Part shown: one piece after another, positions 52,027-61,963 of the stretch
How the letters are laid out: each line of letters starts with the position of its first letter
Numbering within the stretch: position 1 is the first letter of the stretch
Source of the DNA: Plasmopara viticola
Lineage: Eukaryota > Oomycota > Peronosporomycetes > Peronosporales > Peronosporaceae
Length of the DNA stretch: 64,000 bases
Direction of reading: 5' to 3'
Assembly (NCBI GenBank): GCA_001695595.3
Contig: MBPM02000112.1
Span: 1 to 64,000 of the forward strand
Made by a program: the position numbers and the translations under genes
The notes under the pieces: model-generated
Database searches by the model: none
Told to the model about the DNA's origin: nothing
Seen by the model: only the letters and a program-made list of their open reading frames with translations

Positions 52027-52108
52027 GTCAGTTTGCCCGAGTGGTCTAAGGGGTTACGTTCAGGTTGTAATGTTTTCGAACGCGTGGGTTCAAATCCCAC
52101 AGCTGACA
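52027..52108 (+). tRNA. tRNA-Leu(CAG), anticodon-stem variant
   Basis: A full-length gene with one C to T change right after the anticodon loop (CAGGTT for CAGGTC), turning the closing G-C pair into G-U. Probably still functional. Confidence 0.92.
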
Positions 52109-52765
52109 AGTTGTCCTGCTAGTGTCTTTGAGACGACGATTGCGCTGCCGTCTCCAACTTTTGCGTACATCTTCTTAAGCTGCAGTAAATTTCAAAGGTC
52201 TGGTTTTGAGGTCACAATGGCGACGTCCATCAATTCGAGACGATGAGAAAGTTTGTATCCAGCTACCAATCATGTGCCGCATATTTACAACCGAGAAAAG
52301 CTAAGTTTTACGATGTGAGTCAGTACTTGTAAGTCACTTGCGGACCAGGTCACTGCTAGTGAATGAAGCTGAGACTCCATTTGCAGGTAGCATGAAAATG
52401 TACGCGCAGCTGGTAAGATGACTGTGCTCTATGGTACAGTATACTAGAAGCAGCGAACCCAAGTTGCATTCAGCATGTGAGCATATAGAGCTTGACAAAG
52501 CCAGTAGCACGCAGAGGCAAGTAGTCTATGTAGTGTGGGCATGATTCAATAATCAATGAATGACTATAGAAAAATGCAACTGAATACGTAAGTAGCTAGG
52601 CTTGTCGTACAACACTTCATGTATAATTTCTGTGGGATTGGTCGATGGTTGCATATTTGAGCACTGATATTGCTATGCGATTACATTATTTCAGCACTAA
52701 GATTGCTATTTGATTACATTATTAAAGCACTAGTTTTTGTATTTTGTAGCCTGGTGATATTGTAA

Positions 52766-52783
52766 TGGGTCAGTTTGGCCGAG
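52766..52783. repeat. E2 target-site duplication, left copy
   Basis: TGGGTCAGTTTGGCCGAG here matches 61238-61255 with one mismatch (GGCC versus GCCC). Confidence 0.88.
52769..52783 (+). pseudogene. 5' fragment of tRNA-Leu cut by E2
   Basis: The first 15 nt of the tRNA, followed at once by the E2 3' end. It reads TTTGGCCGAG where the array has TTTGCCCGAG. Confidence 0.95.
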
Positions 52784-52887
52784 TTCAAGTAGTCTGTATG
52801 ACTGAATACGACTTAGACTTTTCTATGACACGTCGAATATTAATATACAATTTACTACTTTGCTATAGACTAATGTGATGTGGACTT

Positions 52888-54115
52888 CTAGTCGTTAGAT
52901 GTGACAAACACCTTGATCGGTCGGATAAAACTAATGGTACGAAACCATAAGTTCTCACCGAGACCAGTATTGATGCTATTATCGCGAATAATTACCTCAC
53001 CTTGATCGTTGACCTGCATAGCAAATCAGTGACCTCGCATGTTCTTCTTGTACACCCCGACGAGGTATACACCACGGGCAAGAACGACTTTGGGCATGGG
53101 AAGCATCCGTCCAGCGATTGCGAGGTATCCTGCACCATTGCCGTCGAAGAGTTTACAGCGAAGTTGAGGCAGGTGAATGCTCCATCCTGACCTGGGGACG
53201 GCTTGACGACAGTAACGAACGATCTGGTCAATATTCCGGAAGCCATTGGTCACATCAAAGCCAACGAGCTTGGCTTGGTTGACGTAGTCTTGCCAGATGT
53301 TGGGTAGCCTTCGACTTGTGTCGGTGAGACCCATAAGCTCAAACGCCATTTGGATGGCGTGAGCGACGCACGAGTTATCCTCATTGTCGGCTATGGCAAG
53401 GAGGGCGCGACAGTCTCGGGCCACAAAGTCTTGATAGCTAATGTCGCGACCCGGGTGGCGTGTGAAGTATCTATCCACAATTTCGAGAGATTCTTGGTTA
53501 CCATCTTCGATGAGATGTTTGCGAGAGAGCCAAGAAGGCTCCGAGGAATCCTTCCAACGGACATGATACTCGTACTCGTCAGCGGGACCTCGACGATCGT
53601 CGATAGCCTCGATCTCGGCAACTTTGACAATGGCTGTAGAGCGACACGGACGTTTGGGGGCTGCATGGCGGCAAGTTGTTCAGCAGACCGCTTTCGAAGG
53701 CGGTATCGCTGGGCAGACGTGTCCTCGCTCGAAGTGGCTCGTGTAAGTACTGCGCTCGGTGCCTGAGAGCTGGAAGCACTAGCTGGCACTCTTGGGCTAG
53801 CCGAGAGTGGGCACGAAGGCAATGTCGGTAATTCTAGGGCTGAAGAAACTGGCATCGACGCAAGGTGTGAGGCCATGTCCGGAGTGGCAGGAGGCGTGAT
53901 TGGTGTTGCAGCCCTCGCACCAAACTTGGAAGCGCTGTCCTTTTGTGGTGCCTCGACCACAGGGTCCTCAACCGCAGCGACTGGATCAAGAGTCAGGCTC
54001 AGGCCGCCCGTCACCCTTTCGGGCCCTGGCGATGACCGTCTAGTCTCCAACCCTGGTCCAGCCGTCTTGGTGGGGGGGGGGCCCTGGGGAAGCACTGGTT
54101 GCTAGTTGAGTTCAT
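52888..54115 (-). pseudogene. E2 ORF3: chromodomain + papain-like protease-like protein, broken
   Basis: This third ORF starts 311 nt after ORF2 at an ATG shared with E1 (MNSTSNQCF). A long G run near 54071-54082 causes an early shift, after which a 234-codon frame (54095-53391) encodes a Pro/Ser/Ala-rich linker ending in a basic RYRLRKR patch. Near 53680-53630 the meaningful frame changes again. The next frame (53679-53026) encodes a chromodomain at about 53622-53455 (EYEYHVRWK, then EPSWLSRKHL: the Y...W...W aromatic pattern), then a region with Cys in DNSCVAHAI (near 53369), His in NMRGH (53031-53029) and, after a TGA at 53028-53026, an Asp/Asn in IIRDNS. That Cys-His-Asp/Asn order fits a papain-like peptidase. 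Chromodomains bind methylated histone tails. The chromodomain call is fairly firm, the protease call tentative. Confidence 0.7.
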
Positions 54116-54426
54116 CCTGGCTAGCTTGGGGCTTGGTCGGCTTGACTTGGGTACTTAGAGGAAAATTGGAAAGCGAGGATGTGTGTTATGAGGCACAAAA
54201 TCACCTCGAGATCTTATCCCCTCCGAAAATCGATCACTCTTAATTTAATATTCTGACCTGTCAGACTTATTCCCCGTCTAAGCCGATCATTTTGGGACAT
54301 GATTTTCTGTAAAAATTCATATACAGTATCACAGGTAAACCGAGATTTTGGCCAGTTTTGAAGCCGAATTGAGTCCGCCGGCGAAAAGTAACGGCTGAGG
54401 CGAAGTGTTGGTAGAAGTAGGGACGG

Positions 54427-57400
54427 CTATAGGAAACGCACAGCAAACAGCGGAGCGTTGGTGCGCATAAAGGCACCCATCGAGCGAGAGCATTGGAGCC
54501 GGGTCAGCACAGACTGGAGCGATGCTTTTTGGTCTTCGTCGTACACCCTACGTTTGCATGCACGCACGTGGGCACTAATTGTGGTGTACACGACCCGGAG
54601 CGCAGGCACCAGAGGTAAAAGCTCACGCTGGCGGAACAATCCGTCATTGCGCATTGTCCACAGCAAGTGGAGCGTGATGCAACGTGTGATCTGCCACAGA
54701 TCATGCACCACGGCGGCATGGTCGTGCCAAGCGGATGTAAGGGTTGGTGGGCGACCAAGGGCGATGTCGAGCCATGTCGGTGTGGTGACGAAGAAAGCTG
54801 ACCGGTCGCGAAACAAAACTGGCGATAGCTCGGCTGATAGAACGCACTCAAAGAACAGATGCCGCTCTGTTTCCACTGCGTTGCATCCGTTGCGTACGCA
54901 GTAGATGATGCCGGGATGCGCCTCGCGCATAAAAGAGAATCGTGAACGCACTGGCAACAGACGGAAGGCGAGTCGGAATTGCAGATCTTCGTATACAGGA
55001 AGCAGCAGCCGTCGTAAACGCTTGGACTGGCTCACAAATACCTTGATGTCGGTTGTTGTGGCGTTTTCATCGTGCAGCTGGATTGGGTGTGGCTTTGTGG
55101 GCGTGGGGATATTCCACACAAGCAGGAGCAACTGGGATCGCGGTACTAAGGGTGCAACACAGACACGTTTCCCCACGCGCACGCCAACGTATGGTGCAGT
55201 GGGACACACCCAGGCCACGCCTGGAGGCGGAAGCGGTGTATCGGCGCATAGATCACGTAGTCGCCTGAAGATTTGTGTGGCTTCGTGATGCAGGCGTCGG
55301 AGCCACTGGTACTGCTGGTACACAGGGACTGACGTAAGCCGGTAGTCGATGTGGCCGCGCGCAAACGCATCAGCACCCGGCCATGCACCCCCAGCGTCCA
55401 AGAAGTCAGCAAGACACCGAAGCTTGAAGGTTGTTGCGATGTGCTGGCGGTAGCTGCGCTGGGGCTCGGCAACCATGCACAGACTACGCCGCTGTACTTT
55501 TGAGCTGCTAACACGGGCGGCGAGTTCAAACTGGAAATCAGCGTCGGCGTGGAACCAAATCGGTTGGTTCATCACATAGCCGAGGCGGGCGAGGGGGGCG
55601 AGGTCTCGCCATGTGACTTCCCACTTGGTCATATACCATTGACGCCAGACTTGACGCCACCACTGTGACAACACATCCCACCGCAGCAGAGCGCCGTGGC
55701 GCATGGGGCTAACCGTAAGATAGTCGAGAGGACGCCGGGGACCCCAAGTGGGCAGCACAAGCGACAAAAGCACGACTCCTGGTATGGTCCAGTTACATTG
55801 GGACGAGATCGACGTAGCGATGAACTGGAGCAGCACGCTGAGCTTTTGACGCTTGAGTGAGGCTTCGATGCTGGGTACTGACAGACCACCGTCGGAGCGA
55901 GGTTGATACAGAAACTCCTTGGGAATCAGCTGGACGTGTTTGGCGTTGCGTTCGTAGCGACGTGCAAGTACAAAGCGGTTGAGCGTGGACTGCAACTGCT
56001 TAACGATCCGCTGCGGGATTGGCACATGCACAGTGTAGTGCCACAACCGAGAAAGCACCATTGTTAGCGCAACCAGCAGGCGTCCTCGCAAGGTGCGAGC
56101 GCGACGAAACCATTGGAGAAAACATTCGTAGAATCGCCTGTCCAAGAGCTCTATGATGGCGTTTTCAACAGGATCCTGACCAAACAGGATGCCCAGAAAC
56201 TTGACCGTCTCACCACGCTGGAGCACCTTAACACCAGGAAAACAAGGAGGGTTTTTCCGTCGGTTTAGAGACATAAACACGCATTTGGCATAGTTGAGCC
56301 TGGCTCCGGAGCCATCGCAGTACAGTTAAACCAGGTCAAGCTGTGCCTGGATGCCGGACACCGAGCCAGAGAGCAACGTTGTGTCATCAGCAAAAAAGAC
56401 GCTGGTGGCGGTGTGGTCTTCGGTGAGGCAAACACCATGCTCTTCATGCTGTCGGAGGAGGTTCCCCAGTGGCTCGATGGCCATAAGAAACAGCAGCGCT
56501 GAGAGTGGGTCGCCTTGCTTGACTCCTCTTGTGGGGAACATCGGCGGCTGGATGTGACCGTTGAGCAAAAGCTGTGCTTGTGGGGCGGTGTAAAGCAACT
56601 TCGCGCAGTTGGTGAAGGCGCCGCCGCAACCCATGCGATCGAGCACTTGAAACATGTAGTCCCATTCGACCCGATCGTATGCCTTCTCGAAGTCGAGAAA
56701 CAAAGCGTAGGCTTCTTCGTCGCGTGCAGTCGTGAGGTCTTGCAGATCGGCCATGAACCGCACATGATGATGAATAGTCCGACCCTTGACGAACGCCTTC
56801 TGGTCGGTGTGTATAAGCTCAGGAAGGCAGTGCTGGAGGCGGTAGGTCAAGACCTTGGACAACGCCTTCACGTCAACGCCAATTAGCGAGATCGGCCGAA
56901 AGTTGCCGGGGTCGTCACGCGAGCCTTTCTTGTGCAACATGCACACAGCCGACTTGCGCTGGGAAGGGAGGAGCTCACCTCGTGCCAACTGATAATTGAA
57001 CACTATGCTCAGACATTCCCCGAAAACGTCGGGCGCGACTTGATAGAAGCCAGCCGTGGGACCGTCCATGCCAGGCGCGGAGTTGGTCTTCATATGCTTG
57101 AGCGCGTCAGCAAGATTGGCTCCGGAAATCGGGGCGTTGAGACGGTCTTGTTCATCGGTTGTTAGACGCTTGTCAATCGTGTTCAACAGCTTTCGTCGGC
57201 TGCTGGGATTGATGGGTGGTAATGGTCCAGGCAGCATCGCCTATGATACAACCCCAGTGGGCCCGAAAGCATGCTGAGATGTCCGCTGAGTTTGCGAGAT
57301 GTCGTCGCTGGGAGTCCGAACTTTTTCAATGCTGACCCGTCGGAGTGATGGGTCGATCGGACGGAAGAAGTACGTGGCAGCCGTCTCGGCCTTCTGAACT

Positions 57401-58561
57401 TGAAAGTCAAAGGCCGAGTCTTGGTTGTAGCAGCGAGACCGGGTCACGCAGTCGCGGTATGTGTCTAGTGCAGCACGAAAGGCTCCTTGGGAGGTTGCGT
57501 CTCGCTTGTTATGGTACCGCATTGCTGCTTGGTCTAGCGTGATTTGTGCGGCTGTAATGGCGACGTCGTTTTGGCTGCGTAGCTTACGTTGGAGGGCCTG
57601 TAGCTGGCGCCGCATAAATTTCTTCCACAGCTCCCAGACTTTGCCTGGGTTCGATGCAGCCTGAAGATTCTCGAGCACCTGTTGAGCTTCACCACAGATA
57701 GCAACGACAAAATCGGAGTACTCAAGAAGATACTCCGGAAAGCACCAGTAGCCATATCCGTGGAGCTGAGACACCGAGCGCAAGGTTACTGTGTGCGCCA
57801 GGTGGTCACCAGCACCTTTGGGCTCAAAGTACTTAGAGTCGCCGTACAACGCGTTGCAGAAGTCTTCCGACAACATAGCATAGTCAAGTCGGTTCTGCCT
57901 CGGCTAAGGGCCAGTGTATATGCGCTCGTCTTGGTGGTGGATCCGCCAGGCATCTACGACACCTTGCTGGCTCAGCCAGCTCATACAAGCGCTGCGGCCC
58001 GGGCGAGCAAGCAAGCGTGGCTGGGATGAGTCGAGGCTGGGGTTCAGCGGCGTGTTCAAATCGCCGAGGACTATGTGCGTTGCATTGTCCTCAAAGCGGT
58101 CCACTGGAAGATGGTTGAAGAACACAGCTTTTTCGTGGTCGTCCACCGGCGAGTACACATTGTGGATGTACACAGGTGCACTGACGACCACCAATCGAAC
58201 AACTAGATAGCGTCCCGGGACAGTCAGCTCGCGAAGCTCTTCGGCCGCATCGAAGCCTGGAAAGTCGTAGCGAAGCACAGTGAGCACTCCGCCAGATCGG
58301 TGTGTTGTCTGTGTGGCACTGACTGCACCAGGGTCGCTGACGAATAGCTTGTGCTTGAAACGGGCCTGAAGGTTAAATGTGAAGGTGTCAAGATGGTGGC
58401 AATCGCGTAATTTGGTCTCCTGGATGCAAGAGAGGCTGTGCTTCTCGAGCAAGCTCTCGATTAGTAGGTGTCCTTTTTTTCTTGATCCCGTTGGTATTAA
58501 CGGTCAGCAAGCTGACTTCTTGCCACGAGACCTCGGGTGCGTTCACGCGTGGGACCACCTT
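54427..58561 (-). pseudogene. E2 ORF2: APE endonuclease + reverse transcriptase, with stops
   Basis: The layout matches E1. The N-terminal motif LLTVNTNG lies just after ORF1, one base out of phase. Endonuclease motifs are CIQET, VYSP, GDLN and GDH; RT motifs are LDFEKAYDR near 56690, GVKQGDPLS and FADD near 56390; the C-terminal knuckle C-x4-C-x7-H-x4-C is near 54850-54910. Breaks relative to E1: an A-run length change near 58474-58480, a TAG at 57904-57906 where E1 has CAG, a one-base loss at 57291 and an 8-nt loss near 57229 (together restoring frame), and a TAA at 56326-56328 where E1 has CAG. The last 617 codons are open. The product is inactive unless supplied from another copy. Confidence 0.93.
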
Positions 58562-61148
58562 AGCACCTTAAGGCGAGCGGTTCAGTCACAAGCTCAGACT
58601 GACCGTCGACTTGCTGGAGCTGGAGCACATCCGCGTTCTCTGGGAAGTAATGGTCGCAGTCACGAAGGCACTCGAGGTCTTCGAGTATATCCCCTTGCCA
58701 CTGGACTGCTTCCCAAATCTTGAAACAGTGTGTGCCGATCTCGGAGCGAAGCAGGACCAACAACATATTGGGGTGAAGAAGACGTCGGTTGTGCGCTGGT
58801 ATCCAAGGCACCGACCACCCGGTCAGACGCTGGAGCCAGTAGTCCTTTTCAAAGATCTGGGGCGCTGTGCACATCAACATCAACTCAAAGAGGGACAGCG
58901 CCTTAGTCGCACGCACAATAGTTGGTGTGTCCGGGTTGTTCCACCACTGAGCAACGCACCGGAATACACCGTCACGCGTCTTAGGCACCTTGGTGCCGAG
59001 ATACTTGGCCCACTTGCGAGCGAACGTGTTGGTTTCGGTGTTGTCGGTCGCGCTTAAGATGCGATTGATCATGTGAAGCTGGGCCAGCTCGGTGACGCTG
59101 GGGCTCAGCTCACGCATCTCACGCAAGAGCGCGGTGTTAAACGCCATTGGAGCTTTAACGGAGCCCATGAACGTCAGCATGTCGGGGTTGTTCGTCGTGC
59201 GAAGCGACTTGCGAAGGCCACTCACCATGGTGTCGGCGGCGGCCAAGCGATCCGGAAGCAGCTGGAGATCGGCTGTCTGTTCAGTAGCCTCCATCTCGCT
59301 GACAATCTCTTGAATTGGAGTAGGCTCTTTGGTTTTCACCACTCTGGTGTGGTGTTTGGTCAGAAAGTGACTGGCTTCTTTGCTGTCAGTCAGGTTGCGC
59401 GGCGCCTGCACCTTGCGTGGCACAATTTGAAACCGTGGGATCTCGACCTCATCAAGCGTCGCTGGGCAGCAGTCAAACTCGACCTCGACATTGCTGAGCA
59501 CGTCGAAATACTTGCTTGTCGTGACGTCGGTGAGAGGTTTCGGACGAGATTTCATCAGCATATTGGCAAAGTCTCCATCAGCACGAGAACGTTTGCCTTT
59601 GCGTTTGCCACCGACCCTGGGCACCAACTCAGATTGGGCAGTCGGTGGTGGTGGGAGCAAGAGCAATGGAGACGATGTCGGGCTGCTTGGTGGCGACACG
59701 ACTTGGGATCCTGCAGTGCTTGGGGACAGCTCACTAGGCTCTACGGTATCAGTCGGTGCTGCAACGATAGCAGTGGTCGTGGCAGAGTCTTCACGGATCG
59801 ATCGTCGAAGCGACGTTTCCTGCACGCCACGACGTACCACGGCAGCACAAGATGGCTGCGACAGGCATTTATCTGGCCTGCTTTGGCTAGTGTTGGAAGA
59901 TGGACCACCGTCTCCAGCTAAGTCGAGCGCGTGGATCGAGCGTTGACCGAACGACATGCGTTGGGTTGGAAACGGAGCGTTTTTCGTGTGTACTGGGTAA
60001 ATGCGTCCAGCAAAAACGAGCTGGTCGCACACAGTACCACTTATCACGAGCTCCGGAGGGCAATGGCTAGAGCGGAAGTACACACGCCAAGTGGCGGTGG
60101 TGATTACCGCGTCCAGATTTACATCGCGGAACGTGCCGTAGATCGGCTGCGTACCGAGCTCGAAGAAGCGTTTCAACATGAGATCAGCATCGAAGTCACT
60201 GTCGACACTTGACACATCAATAAAGAAGCGGTCGGCAAGGATCTCAAACCCGCCGAATTGGTACCTGCCTCCGAGGATCGTGACTTCCTGGCCAGCAAGA
60301 CTCTGGCAGGCTTCTTTCGTCTTCACCTTGACGCGGATGTTGCCGCCGGGAGCTTTGGTCAGCTGACCTAGTTGCTGCTGGTCGATTTGCTGTTGTACGA
60401 CAGGGTTGCCCTGGTCCTTGAGCAACGACGCGAGGATTTTGCTTGGTGCAGTGCGCTGGAAGGCGTGTCCAGTCTCGATGACCATTACATAGCGTGCACG
60501 AGGCAGCGCGTATGGACGAGCTCGGTCAATCGAGGCGGCGAGTTGGCTCCAATCGCCTCCGGCTTCATAAAGAGCATCAATGGCTTCGATGTCTATCGCC
60601 TTGGGGCGGAGCATCTCGACACGCGGCGGGGCGGGTGCCTCAACGTTGTCGCGGCGGATCTCCGTAGAACGTTGAAGCAGGGCACGAAGCGTTGGCGTGC
60701 GCGTTGGTGCGCTCGCAGTCAAACGCGTGCGAGTTGCTGCGGTTTGCGGGAGAGCACTGGCGTTAGTTGGTGGCGTATATTGGCGTGTGTCGCTGTTGGG
60801 CTGCACATCTTCCACAAAATCCTGCGAAGCAGGTGGCTTGTGCGCAGGCGGGACACGCAGCTGCACCACCATGCCATCACTTGATTCGTGCGAGGCTTGC
60901 GCCACAGAACCAGCGTTACTACCCTGGTCCTTGCATAAAAACGAAGCTTCGATGGAACCGTGAATCCCACCGGCATCTGGGTTGTTGTGTACGGACCCAG
61001 CTGAACTGTCGCTTGATAGGGTTGCGGAACCTTCTATAGGCGATGGGTCGTGGGTACGTGCGAGGGGGGATGGGCGTAGAATCAGCTCACCCATCTCACA
61101 ATCAGCTTGCGCTGACTCTAAGAAAGGGCAACTGGCTTCGGTGTCCAT
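58560..61148 (-). CDS. E2 ORF1: gag-like protein, 862 aa, intact
   Basis: This is the only fully open element gene in the window. It begins with ATG (MDTEASCPF) 90 nt from the element 5' end and ends at TAA. Residues 1-190 are Ser/Thr/Pro-rich and low in complexity. Residues about 210-395 are a conserved block whose second half (RFFIDVSS, then WRVYFRSS and VFAGRIYPV) could form an RRM-like RNA-binding fold. A Pro-rich linker follows (about 460-505), then a basic patch GKRKGKRSR near 514-522 that could be a nuclear localisation signal, and a conserved C-terminal domain (about 610-862) rich in Trp and Leu. There is no CCHC knuckle. The expected role, from LINE biology, is binding element RNA as a ribonucleoprotein. 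The fold assignment is by eye. Confidence 0.9.
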   Translation of the reverse strand: MDTEASCPFLESAQADCEMGELILRPSPLARTHDPSPIEGSATLSSDSSAGSVHNNPDAGGIHGSIEASFLCKDQGSNAGSVAQASHESSDGMVVQLRVPPAHKPPASQDFVEDVQPNSDTRQYTPPTNASALPQTAATRTRLTASAPTRTPTLRALLQRSTEIRRDNVEAPAPPRVEMLRPKAIDIEAIDALYEAGGDWSQLAASIDRARPYALPRARYVMVIETGHAFQRTAPSKILASLLKDQGNPVVQQQIDQQQLGQLTKAPGGNIRVKVKTKEACQSLAGQEVTILGGRYQFGGFEILADRFFIDVSSVDSDFDADLMLKRFFELGTQPIYGTFRDVNLDAVITTATWRVYFRSSHCPPELVISGTVCDQLVFAGRIYPVHTKNAPFPTQRMSFGQRSIHALDLAGDGGPSSNTSQSRPDKCLSQPSCAAVVRRGVQETSLRRSIREDSATTTAIVAAPTDTVEPSELSPSTAGSQVVSPPSSPTSSPLLLLPPPPTAQSELVPRVGGKRKGKRSRADGDFANMLMKSRPKPLTDVTTSKYFDVLSNVEVEFDCCPATLDEVEIPRFQIVPRKVQAPRNLTDSKEASHFLTKHHTRVVKTKEPTPIQEIVSEMEATEQTADLQLLPDRLAAADTMVSGLRKSLRTTNNPDMLTFMGSVKAPMAFNTALLREMRELSPSVTELAQLHMINRILSATDNTETNTFARKWAKYLGTKVPKTRDGVFRCVAQWWNNPDTPTIVRATKALSLFELMLMCTAPQIFEKDYWLQRLTGWSVPWIPAHNRRLLHPNMLLVLLRSEIGTHCFKIWEAVQWQGDILEDLECLRDCDHYFPENADVLQLQQVDGQSELVTEPLALRC

Positions 61149-61237
61149 TGGGGGAAAGGCTTGCTTGGGTGCTTGAGAAACTGGATACTTCGAAACTTGA
61201 CTTGGTCGACTTGAGCACGACGAGGCAAATTGAGAAG

Positions 61238-61255
61238 TGGGTCAGTTTGCCCGAG
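61238..61255. repeat. E2 target-site duplication, right copy
   Basis: TGGGTCAGTTTGCCCGAG directly follows the E2 5' end (GAGAAG on the plus strand) and supplies the 5' end of the tRNA at 61241. Confidence 0.9.
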
Positions 61256-61322
61256 TTGTCTAAGGGGTTACGTTCAGGTCGTAATGTTTTCGAACGCGTG
61301 GGTTCAAATCCCACAGCTGACA
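61241..61322 (+). tRNA. tRNA-Leu(CAG), regenerated beside E2, D-loop mutation
   Basis: Full 82 nt, but GAGTGG reads GAGTTG, so one of the two conserved D-loop G residues (and part of box A) is changed. Folding and transcription may be impaired. Confidence 0.88.
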
Positions 61323-61948
61323 AGTTGTCCTGCTAGTGTCTTTGAGACGACGATTGCGCTGCCGTCTCCAACTTTTGCATACATCTTCTTAAGCTGCAGT
61401 AAATTTCAAAGGTCTGGTTTTGAGGTCACAATAGCGACGTCTATCAATTCGAAACAATGAGAAAGTTTGTATCCAGCTACCAATCATGTGCCGCATATTT
61501 ACAACCGAGAAAAGCTAAGTTTTACGGTGTGAGTCGCTACTTGATTGTCACTTGCGGACCAAGTCACTGCTTGTGAATGAAACTGAGACTCCATTTGCAG
61601 GTAGCATGAAAATGTACGCGCAGCTGGCTAGATGACTGTGCTCTGTGGTACAGTATACTAGAAGCAGCAAACCTAAGTTGCATTCAGCATGTGAGCATAT
61701 AGAGCTTGACAAAGCCGGTGAGACGCAGTAGCAAGTAGTGTATGTAGTGTGACATGATTCAATAACCAATAAATGACAATTTGAAAATGCAACTGAATAC
61801 GTAAGAAGCTAGGCTTGTCGTTCAGCGCTTCATTTATAATCTCTGTAGGATTGCTAGATGATTGCATTATTTTAGCATTGAGATTGCTATATGAAACATT
61901 ATATTAGCACTGGTTATTGATTTTTGTATCTTGGTGAACTTGTAATGG

Positions 61949-61963
61949 GTCAGTTTGCCCGAA
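61949..61963 (+). pseudogene. 5' fragment of tRNA-Leu cut by E3
   Basis: The first 15 nt of the tRNA with a final G to A (GCCCGAA), followed by the E3 3' end. The third insertion at the same position. Confidence 0.93.

Larger units (their letters stand above)
41643..52783 (+). repeat. Middle tandem array of tRNA-Leu(CAG) units
   Basis: Fifteen complete units lie between E1 and E2. All tRNAs are full length. Spacers vary more than in the left array: a C to G change in 'gtagtGtatg' (seven units), one-base losses near 43665 and 46632 ('tgacttaga') and near 50225 and 50966 ('taaagcagc'), and an 'agaagcagcgaac' variant in units near 47996, 51711 and 52443. Divergence rises toward E2. Apart from the tRNAs, the 660-nt spacers show no gene. 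Confidence 0.97.
52784..61237 (-). mobile_element. E2: tRNA-Leu-targeted APE-type LINE, full length with ORF3
   Basis: Same family, orientation and insertion point as E1. It has a 90-nt leader, an intact ORF1, ORF2 with two stops and several indels, an ORF3 with chromodomain and protease-like regions, and a 104-nt 3' end finishing in ACTTGAA. ORF1 and ORF2 closely match E1, but the last 250 bp or so are clearly more diverged from E1. It is 641 bp longer than E1, mostly because E1 ORF3 is shortened. Confidence 0.95.
61238..61963 (+). repeat. Single diverged array unit between E2 and E3
   Basis: One tRNA unit separates the 5' end of E2 from the 3' end of E3. It is the most diverged unit in the window, with many spacer substitutions and small indels, such as 'atagcgacgtctatc' for 'atggcgacgtccatc' and a decayed second 33-bp subrepeat. 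It ends in a 15-nt tRNA fragment. It looks like an array edge that escaped homogenisation. Confidence 0.95.

Noticed and set aside
59073..59921. Long plus-strand ORFs opposite ORF1 (also 39478-40128)
   Set aside because: They are antisense shadows of the ORF1 coding frame, with no recognisable domain.
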